5,217 nucleotides of DNA from Propionibacteriaceae bacterium (GTDB taxonomy: Bacteria; Actinomycetota; Actinomycetes; Propionibacteriales; Propionibacteriaceae). This document shows, in pieces, positions 1-4,336 of this stretch (positions are counted from its first letter, which is position 1; each line of letters begins with the position of its first letter). The DNA is taken from positions 131 through 5,347 of the forward strand of contig PMLO01000103.1 of assembly GCA_003158895.1 (NCBI GenBank). Reading direction: 5' to 3'. Position numbers and translations under genes: made by a program. Below the pieces are notes generated by a model, which had not been told where the DNA came from, did not search any database, and saw only the letters and a program-made list of their open reading frames with translations.

Positions 1-218
1 ACGCCTGGACCGGCGGCCTCAAGCACCGCGGCGCCCTCGACAACACACCCGACGTCACGGCCTTCGCCGAGACGCTCGAGCGGATCTGCATCGAGACCGT
101 CGAGTCGGGGAAGATGACCAAGGACCTCGCGCTCCTGGTCGGCCCCGACCAGGCATGGCTCACCACCGAGGAGTTCCTCGCGGCGATCGACGAGAACCTC
201 AAGGCTGCCCTGTCCTGA
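1..218 (+). CDS. icd: NADP-dependent isocitrate dehydrogenase, C-terminal end (5' truncated by window)
   Basis: The protein oxidatively decarboxylates isocitrate to 2-oxoglutarate with NADP+ in the cytoplasmic TCA cycle. Only the last 71 residues are present; the first complete codon begins at base 3 and a TGA stop lies at 216-218. The visible stretch includes AWTGGLKHRGALDN, then TPDVTAFAETLE, then CIETVESGKMTKDLALLVG, and ends in FLAAIDENLKAALS. These match my recollection of the C-terminus of the roughly 400-residue homodimeric, eukaryote-like NADP-IDH found in mycobacteria and other actinobacteria, including the MTKDLALL segment near the end. The catalytic and isocitrate-binding residues lie upstream of the window. 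The gene converges on ugd with 54 bases between the stop codons. The identification rests on family memory, not on a search. Confidence 0.9.
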   Translation, partial: AWTGGLKHRGALDNTPDVTAFAETLERICIETVESGKMTKDLALLVGPDQAWLTTEEFLAAIDENLKAALS

Positions 219-235
219 GCTGTACGAGCTGTACG
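217..235 (+). repeat. 9-bp tandem direct repeat (GAGCTGTAC x2) at the icd stop codon
   Basis: The nonamer GAGCTGTAC occurs at 217-225 and again at 226-234, followed by one extra G that begins a third unit. The first copy starts inside the icd TGA stop codon. It lies in the 54-base gap between two convergent genes. No function is evident; it may be a slippage duplication. Confidence 0.6.
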
Positions 236-272
236 CACCAGCCCCGTCGTCCGCGTCGGGCGCGGCGCGGCG

Positions 273-1586
273 TCACCAGGTCGAGGCGCGCCCCAGCTGG
301 ATGACCTTCCATCCCGCGCGCTGCCACGTGGGTCGGTGCAGCTTGAGGCGGCCGTCTATGAGCACCTTCGACCGTACGACGCCGTCGAGGGCCATCGGGT
401 CGAGCTGGCGGAACTCGGGCCACTCCGTGAGGTGCAGCACGATGTCCGCGTCCGCGAGCGCGTCGAGCACGCTCGGGTGCTGTGTGACGCCGGGTTGGTG
501 GATGTGCGCCTGCGGGTCGTACACGCGAACCTCGGCGCCCGCCTTCGCCAGGGCGGCCGCGACCGTGAGCGACGGCGAGTTGCGGGTGTCGTCCGTACCG
601 GGCTTGAACGTCGCACCCAGCACGGCCACCCGCTTGCCGGCGGCGTTGCCGCCGAGGGCCGAGATCGTCAGCCTCGTCATCTCGTCACGCTGCGTCGAGT
701 TGATGTGCTCGACGGCCTCGATGAGCTCGGTGAGCTGAGGTACACCCAGCTCGCCAGCACGGTGCGCGAGGGCCGCGATGTCCTTGGGTAGGCAACCGCC
801 TCCGAAGCCGAGGCCGGCGTTGAGGAACTCGCGGCCGATGCGGGAGTCGTAGCCGAGCGCATCGGCGAGCAGTACGACGTCGCCGCCGGCCGCCTCGCAC
901 ATCTGCGCCATGGCATTGATGAACGAGATCTTCATGGCGAGGTACGCGTTCGCGGCGGTCTTGATGAGCTCCGCGGTCGCGATGTCGCACTCGACGATCG
1001 GCACGTTCTCCGAGATCGGCAGCGCGTACACGTACCGCATCGTGCGGAGCGCTTCCGCAGAGTGCGTACCCAGCACGATCCGGTCCGGACGCAACGTGTC
1101 GGTGACGGCGTACCCCTCACGGAGAAACTCGGGGTTCCACATCACCTCGACGCCGTCGCCCACCGGCGCGAGTTCGCGTAGCCGTGCCTCGAGCATCATC
1201 GCCGTCCCGACGGGGACCGTCGACTTGCCTGCGATCACCGTCGGCCTGGTCAGCAGAGGGCCCAGCGTCTCGGCGACGGCGAACACCTGGGAGAGGTCCG
1301 CCGACCCGTCGGGGTTCGCCGGTGTCCCTACCGCGACGAAGTGGACGTCGGCCCAGTCGGCGACCTCGCGGTAGTCGGTGGTGAACCGGAGCCGGCCCGT
1401 CGAGGTGTGCCGGGCGAGCATCGGCTCGAGGTCCCGCTCGAAGATCGTGGAACGTCCGGAGTTCAGGACGTCCACGCGTCGAGCATCGATGTCGACGCCG
1501 ATCACCCGATGCCCGAACTCGGCCATACCCGCCGCATGAGCCGCACCCAGATAGTTGGTCCCGATCACGGAGATGTTCAAAGGCAC
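273..1586 (-). CDS. ugd: UDP-glucose 6-dehydrogenase (UDP-glucose/GDP-mannose dehydrogenase family)
   Basis: The enzyme oxidises UDP-glucose twice with NAD+ to UDP-glucuronate, a cytoplasmic precursor of cell-surface polysaccharides. From GTG at 1586 it has 437 residues, normal for the family. The NAD domain opens with ISVIGTNYLGAAHA (GTNYLG at 9-14), with acidic D32 at the end of beta-2. GKSTVPVGT is at 120-128 and WNPEFLREG at 150-158. K209 and N213 sit before the active-site motif GFGGGCLPKD (260-269), giving catalytic Cys265 and Asp269 with the spacing known for the family. The UDP-binding domain has FKPGTDDTRNSP at 327-338. The start was chosen because family proteins begin a few residues before the first beta strand; an ATG at 1622 adds 12 unrelated residues (MCRARCC...) and TTG at 1580 is an alternative. 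None has a clear Shine-Dalgarno. The unusual point is Asn in place of the second Gly of GxGxxG. The exact sugar substrate is inferred. Confidence 0.9.
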   Translation of the reverse strand: MPLNISVIGTNYLGAAHAAGMAEFGHRVIGVDIDARRVDVLNSGRSTIFERDLEPMLARHTSTGRLRFTTDYREVADWADVHFVAVGTPANPDGSADLSQVFAVAETLGPLLTRPTVIAGKSTVPVGTAMMLEARLRELAPVGDGVEVMWNPEFLREGYAVTDTLRPDRIVLGTHSAEALRTMRYVYALPISENVPIVECDIATAELIKTAANAYLAMKISFINAMAQMCEAAGGDVVLLADALGYDSRIGREFLNAGLGFGGGCLPKDIAALAHRAGELGVPQLTELIEAVEHINSTQRDEMTRLTISALGGNAAGKRVAVLGATFKPGTDDTRNSPSLTVAAALAKAGAEVRVYDPQAHIHQPGVTQHPSVLDALADADIVLHLTEWPEFRQLDPMALDGVVRSKVLIDGRLKLHRPTWQRAGWKVIQLGRASTW

Positions 1587-1620
1587 GACGTACAGACTGG
1601 CACAGCAGCGTGCCCGGCAC
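1582..1620. promoter_or_regulatory. Cluster of GGCAC/GTGCC half-sites at the ugd start
   Basis: Four identical 5-base half-sites lie in 39 bases at the ugd 5' end: GGCAC at 1582-1586, 1599-1603 and 1616-1620, and GTGCC at 1610-1614. The last two form a perfect dyad, GTGCC-C-GGCAC (1610-1620), and the middle two form GGCAC-N6-GTGCC. These could be an operator or alternative small hairpins overlapping the translation start. In GC-rich DNA such short dyads arise by chance, so a regulatory role is only a possibility. Confidence 0.25.
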
Positions 1621-1729
1621 ATGGCGTGCTGGCCATGCCGACGAGGTCACCTCAGCCGGGAGGAGACCCGCAGACCAGGCTCGTGCGCCGTGAGGCGATG
1701 TGAGCGTCCGAACTTACGGCTATGAGGTG

Positions 1730-1746
1730 GCTCGCGTCGCGCGAGC
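1730..1746. repeat. Small perfect GC-rich hairpin (7-bp stem, 3-nt loop)
   Basis: GCTCGCG (1730-1736), TCG, CGCGAGC (1740-1746) is a perfect 7-bp inverted repeat with a three-base loop. It lies between repeat copies A and B. On the - strand it follows the larger hairpin downstream of the HAD phosphatase gene and could contribute to transcript ending; there is no U-tract. Confidence 0.4.
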
Positions 1747-1753
1747 GTCGTCC

Positions 1754-1814
1754 AACGTCCGAAGTTGCGCTGTTGAGGCCCAGGGAATCCCTCAGAAGCG
1801 TGACTTCGGACGTT
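1754..1814. terminator. Long stem-loop (25-base arms, 11-nt loop), candidate terminator or RNA structure
   Basis: The arms 1754-1778 and 1790-1814 pair at 21 of 25 positions by Watson-Crick pairing around the loop CCCAGGGAATC. Three of the four exceptions are G-U wobbles in RNA read from the + strand, but mismatches (A-C) in RNA read from the - strand. It stands 51 bases past the stop of the - strand phosphatase gene, a natural terminator position, and no poly-U run follows, as is common in actinobacteria. The wobble asymmetry instead favours a + strand transcript, so the terminator reading is tentative. Confidence 0.45.
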
Positions 1815-1864
1815 CAGCCCCGGGGCCCCTGTGAGCGCGGCCTTGTGAGCGCAACTTCAGACGT

Positions 1865-2704
1865 TCAACGCTGGTTCACCCGCGTTTGGTCGAGTCGTGC
1901 CTCAAGCCATCGGGCCACTCCGTCGTCGGCGTTGCTGCCGATCACCCCTGTGGCGACGGCTCTCAGCTCAGGGACGGCGTTCTCGACCGCGTAGCACTCG
2001 TCGGATACGGCGAACAGGGCCTGGTCGTTCGCTCCGTCGCCGAACGAGACGAGACGGTCGCATCCGAGGAGCTCCTTCAGCCGTAAGGCCGCCGTGGCCT
2101 TCGATGCTCCGGCGGGCATCAGTTCGAACCACGGCGCACCGGAGTAGATGTCCCGCTGGTAGATGCACGAGAACCGATCGTCTCCGGCGAAGAGGTCACG
2201 TACGGGCTCCAGTTCCGTGCCGTCTCCGATGCAGCTCACATAGAAGGCATCTCCCTCGTACAGCGCGTCAAGATCATCCACAGGCCTACGTCGGATGTCG
2301 TCGCGGCGACCCGCCACGAACGACTTCATCCCATCGCTGGCATGTGCCGGATCGTACGAGAACTTCTCGACGCCACCGATGAGGGAAAACACGATGGGTC
2401 GGACTTCTAATCGAGTGAGCATTGTACGGAGGTAATGGGCATCGGCCTCGGAGAACCCACGTGCGTACAGGACCTCCCGCGGCTCGGCCCGCACAATGAA
2501 CACCCCGTTGTAGACGATTGCCGGCAGGTCGAGCGGCAAACCCGCGGTCACCTTCTGTGCCGTGATGAGCGATCTGGCCGTGGCGAAGGAGAAGAGTCCG
2601 CCGCGGCGAACGAAGCGGGTCACGACGTCACATGTTGTCGATGACAACCGCTCGTCTGGACCGAGCAGCGTCCCGTCGAGGTCGCTGAGGTACAGCGTTG
2701 TCAT
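1865..2704 (-). CDS. Cof-type HAD superfamily phosphatase (class IIB)
   Basis: A cytoplasmic Mg2+-dependent hydrolase of 279 residues that probably removes phosphate from small molecules such as sugar phosphates or flavin mononucleotide; the substrate cannot be told from sequence. All four HAD motifs are present: motif I SDLDGTLL (nucleophile Asp8, acid/base Asp10), motif II Thr42 in FSFATARS, motif III Lys202 in GASKATA, motif IV GDGAND at 222-227. The long insert between motifs II and III (about 75-195) is the C2 cap of class IIB. The ATG at 2704 is preceded by GGAAGGA four bases upstream and starts just before motif I; the in-frame ATG at 2809 would add 35 unrelated residues. It is transcribed away from the CNNM gene and toward ugd, 278 bases away. 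Its middle is lower in G+C than neighbouring genes (about 55-57% in the 60-base blocks counted), which may hint at transfer. Confidence 0.9.
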   Translation of the reverse strand: MTTLYLSDLDGTLLGPDERLSSTTCDVVTRFVRRGGLFSFATARSLITAQKVTAGLPLDLPAIVYNGVFIVRAEPREVLYARGFSEADAHYLRTMLTRLEVRPIVFSLIGGVEKFSYDPAHASDGMKSFVAGRRDDIRRRPVDDLDALYEGDAFYVSCIGDGTELEPVRDLFAGDDRFSCIYQRDIYSGAPWFELMPAGASKATAALRLKELLGCDRLVSFGDGANDQALFAVSDECYAVENAVPELRAVATGVIGSNADDGVARWLEARLDQTRVNQR

Positions 2705-2708
2705 CGCG

Positions 2709-2715
2709 TCCTTCC
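2709..2715 (-). promoter_or_regulatory. Ribosome binding site of the HAD phosphatase gene
   Basis: On the - strand GGAAGGA lies four bases before ATG 2704. It decides this start over the longer in-frame ATG at 2809. A possible -10 for the gene further upstream (TACAGACT around 2753-2746) is too weak to call. Confidence 0.7.
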
Positions 2716-2830
2716 GGTGACGAACATGGAGGTGCTCTCGGCCAAGTCTGTACCTGGGCGCCCCTGTGGTGCCAGGTCCATGCGACGCGAGGGCAGCTTC
2801 GCCGGGCATCGTGGGGACGGGAACGCAGCC

Positions 2831-2863
2831 TTGATCTCGAGAGTCGCCGATAGACTCGGACCC
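2831..2863 (+). promoter_or_regulatory. Probable sigma-A-type promoter with -10 TAGACT, leaderless at GTG 2864
   Basis: TAGACT at 2851-2856 fits the actinobacterial -10 pattern TANNNT. It is followed by exactly seven bases (CGGACCC) and then GTG at 2864, the spacing expected when transcription begins on the start codon. TTGATC at 2831-2836 resembles a -35 but the 14-base gap is short, so it may not be used. The -10 lies inside a dyad CCGA-N5-TCGG (2847-2859) that recurs at 4278-4290. It would drive the leader ORF and the CNNM gene. Confidence 0.55.
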
Positions 2864-2902
2864 GTGACTGACCCAGACAGTACGGGTGGTGGTGCGGCAT
2901 GA
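2864..2902 (+). CDS. Candidate 12-codon leader ORF, ATGA-overlapping the CNNM gene
   Basis: GTG at 2864 opens a short frame encoding (M)TDPDSTGGGAA and ending at TGA 2900-2902. The stop overlaps the ATG of the CNNM gene by ATGA, the usual geometry for translational coupling. The start lies seven bases after a TAGACT -10, so the message could begin directly on this GTG. The CNNM start has only a weak GGTGG Shine-Dalgarno, which would fit dependence on coupling. The peptide has an N-terminal Asp-Pro-Asp and three glycines and resembles no protein I know. The alternative is that it is untranslated and merely the 35-base 5' UTR of the CNNM message. Confidence 0.35.
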   Translation: MTDPDSTGGGAA

Positions 2903-4284
2903 GCCCTGTTCTGCAGGACATGCTGCTGATCCTCGTCTTCATCCTCATCGGGGGAGTGTTCGCCGCCGCGGAGATGTCGCTGGTCAGCCTTCGGGAGTCG
3001 CAGCTCAAGCAGCTCGCGGCGCGGGGCAAGCGAGGTGCGAAGGTCGCAGAACTCGCGGCCTCGCCGAACCGGTTCCTGTCCGCCGTACAGATCGGCGTGA
3101 CGCTGTCGGGGTTCCTCTCGGCGGCGTTCGGCGGCGCGACGCTGGCGGACTTCCTCGCGCCGGTGTTCGTCCGATGGGGCGTACCGGAGAGCATCGCGAG
3201 ACCGTTGGCACTGGTCGCTGTCACCATTGCGATCTCGTACTTCGCGATCGTCCTCGGCGAGCTCGCCGCCAAACGCCTGGCTATGCAGCGCGCCGAAGCG
3301 TTCGCGATGGCGCTCGCGCCCCTGGTCGACACGATCGCCAAGGCCGTACGTCCCCTGATCTGGTTCCTGGGTGTCTCGACCAACGCCATCGTGCGGTTGT
3401 TCGGAGGCGACCCGAACGCAGGGCGCGAGCAGGTCACCGAAGCGGAGATCCGGGCCCTCGTCATCGGCTCGCAGTCGCTCGGCATCGAGGAGCGCAACAT
3501 CGTCGACCAGCTGTTCGATGCGGGTGAGCGGTCGCTGCGCGAGGTGATGGTGCCGCGCACCGAGGTCGACTTCCTGGCGGGCTCGATGCCGGCGCACGCA
3601 GCACTCCGCGAGGTACAGGGCGCGCCGCACAGCCGATACCCGGTCACCGGCCAGACCGTCGACGAAGTGCTCGGCTTCCTCCACGTCCGCGACCTCATGG
3701 ATCTCACCTCGTCGACGCGGAACGCGCCGGTGTCGCGCCTCGTGCGTCCCGTCATCTCCCTGCCCGAGACCGTCAAGATCCTCCACGCGCTCACCGAGAT
3801 GCGCCGTACGAACTCGCAGCTGGCGATCGTGAGGGACGAGTACGGCGGTACGGCCGGCATCGTGACGCTGGAGGACCTGGTCGAGGAGCTTGTCGGCGAG
3901 ATCCAGGACGAGTACGACGTCGCCCACGTCTCCATCGTGCGGATGTCAGGGGCCGTCGAGGTCGACGGGCTGATCACACTCGAGGAGTTCGGGGACCGGA
4001 CCGGGTACGAGCTCCCGGAGGGGCCGTACGACACGGTGGCCGGCTACTGGGTCGCGCAGCATGGTGCGCTGCCTGAGGTCGGGGACACCGTACGGGTCGT
4101 CGTGCCTCAGGTCACGGGGCGGTCCGAGTCGACGTTTGACATGACGGTGACAGAGCTGGACGGCCGACGGGCGGCACGCATCAACATCCGTCCCGCCGAG
4201 GATGACGCGGTTGAAGCCGTGGCGGAGGCCGACGGCGCGGCGACAAGGCAGGGGAGTGCTGTCGACGCCGCAGGCGACCGATAG
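2899..4284 (+). CDS. CNNM/CorC-HlyC family membrane protein (DUF21 + CBS pair + CorC_HlyC domain)
   Basis: An integral membrane protein of 461 residues, often annotated as hemolysin or Mg2+/Co2+ efflux protein; family members studied structurally are Mg2+ transporters, so divalent cation export is likely but inferred. The DUF21/CNNM region spans about 1-190: helix 1 at 5-24, the signature GVFAAAEMSLVSLRESQL (19-36), helix 2 with QIGVTLSGFLSAAFGG (64-79), helix 3 about 103-120 running into GELAAKRLA (120-128), and a further amphipathic stretch to about 165. CBS domains follow, from VMVPRTEV (216-223) through DEYGGTAGIVTLEDLVEELVGEI (starting at 313), then an acidic CorC_HlyC domain from about 347 with DGLITLEEF and EGPYDTVAGY. 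The tail after about 430 is acidic and low-complexity. The usual Pro of GELxPK is Ala124 here. The ATG overlaps the stop of a 12-codon frame; the next gene begins 52 bases downstream. Confidence 0.9.
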   Translation: MSPVLQDMLLILVFILIGGVFAAAEMSLVSLRESQLKQLAARGKRGAKVAELAASPNRFLSAVQIGVTLSGFLSAAFGGATLADFLAPVFVRWGVPESIARPLALVAVTIAISYFAIVLGELAAKRLAMQRAEAFAMALAPLVDTIAKAVRPLIWFLGVSTNAIVRLFGGDPNAGREQVTEAEIRALVIGSQSLGIEERNIVDQLFDAGERSLREVMVPRTEVDFLAGSMPAHAALREVQGAPHSRYPVTGQTVDEVLGFLHVRDLMDLTSSTRNAPVSRLVRPVISLPETVKILHALTEMRRTNSQLAIVRDEYGGTAGIVTLEDLVEELVGEIQDEYDVAHVSIVRMSGAVEVDGLITLEEFGDRTGYELPEGPYDTVAGYWVAQHGALPEVGDTVRVVVPQVTGRSESTFDMTVTELDGRRAARINIRPAEDDAVEAVAEADGAATRQGSAVDAAGDR

Positions 4285-4290
4285 GCTCGG
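4278..4290 (+). promoter_or_regulatory. Candidate promoter -10 element (TAGGCT) overlapping the CNNM stop codon
   Basis: CCGATAGGCTCGG at 4278-4290 matches CCGATAGACTCGG at 2847-2859 in 12 of 13 positions. The -10-like TAGGCT (4282-4287) contains the TAG stop of the CNNM gene. Initiation about seven bases later would give a leader of roughly 40 bases before GTG 4337. No convincing -35 is visible. It suggests that the phosphotransferase gene has its own promoter besides any read-through. Confidence 0.35.
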
Positions 4291-4325
4291 CGCGACCAGA
4301 GCCCGGCGTGTGACAAAGGCGTGCT

Positions 4326-4332
4326 GAGGAGG
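4326..4332 (+). promoter_or_regulatory. Strong ribosome binding site GAGGAGG
   Basis: GAGGAGG ends four bases before GTG 4337 and is the strongest Shine-Dalgarno in the window. It fixes the non-ATG start of the phosphotransferase gene. Confidence 0.8.
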
Positions 4333-4336
4333 TGTT

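Larger units (their letters stand above)
1703..1865. repeat. Four-copy inverted/direct repeat cluster, core AACGTCCGAAGTTGCGCT
   Basis: Four related units fill the gene-free stretch between ugd and the HAD phosphatase gene. Copy A (1703-1727) and copy B (1754-1778) read on the + strand; copy C (1790-1814) and copy D (1848-1865) read on the - strand. B and the reverse complement of D agree at 17 of 18 core positions; B and the reverse complement of C agree at 21 of 25; A is the most diverged, 18 of 25 against B. The order is forward, forward, reverse, reverse, so B pairs with C and A could pair with D around it. Copy D touches the phosphatase stop codon. The 1587-1864 gap contains no credible gene. 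The unit could be a dispersed intergenic repeat, a set of protein-binding sites or transcript-end hairpins; I do not recognise the family. Confidence 0.8.

Noticed and set aside
258..293. Inverted repeat GGGCGCG (258-264) / CGCGCCC (287-293) as an icd-ugd bidirectional terminator
   Set aside because: The 22-base loop, the overlap with the ugd coding end, the lack of a U-tract and the pure G/C arms make it no better than background.
1587..1622. Extended N-terminus of Ugd from ATG 1622
   Set aside because: The 12 added residues (MCRARCC...) precede the first Rossmann strand and are unlike family N-termini.
1117..1650. 177-residue - strand frame overlapping the 5' half of ugd
   Set aside because: It is Arg/Gly-rich shadow sequence in another frame of a gene with all its family motifs; no ribosome binding site is seen.
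1817..1826. Perfect palindrome GCCCCGGGGC
   Set aside because: A short all-G/C palindrome is expected by chance in this composition and has no partner motif.
1590..2753. Shared nonamer GTACAGACT near the ugd start (1590-1598) and upstream of the phosphatase gene (2745-2753)
   Set aside because: The orientations relative to the genes are opposite, and a single shared 9-mer containing the abundant GTAC is not significant in 5 kb.
2705..2809. Extended N-terminus of the HAD phosphatase from ATG 2809
   Set aside because: The internal ATG 2704 has a good GGAAGGA site and places motif I at residue 8, as is normal.
2717..2902. 61-residue + strand frame ending in the same ATGA overlap with the CNNM gene
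   Set aside because: Its GTG start lies in the ribosome-binding region of the divergent phosphatase gene and has no Shine-Dalgarno; the promoter at 2851 lies inside it. Only the last 12 codons are plausible as a leader.
2628..4034. 468-residue - strand open frame antisense to the CNNM gene
   Set aside because: It is rich in Arg/Ser/Thr as typical of high-GC antisense shadows, overlaps two well-supported genes, and shows no domain.
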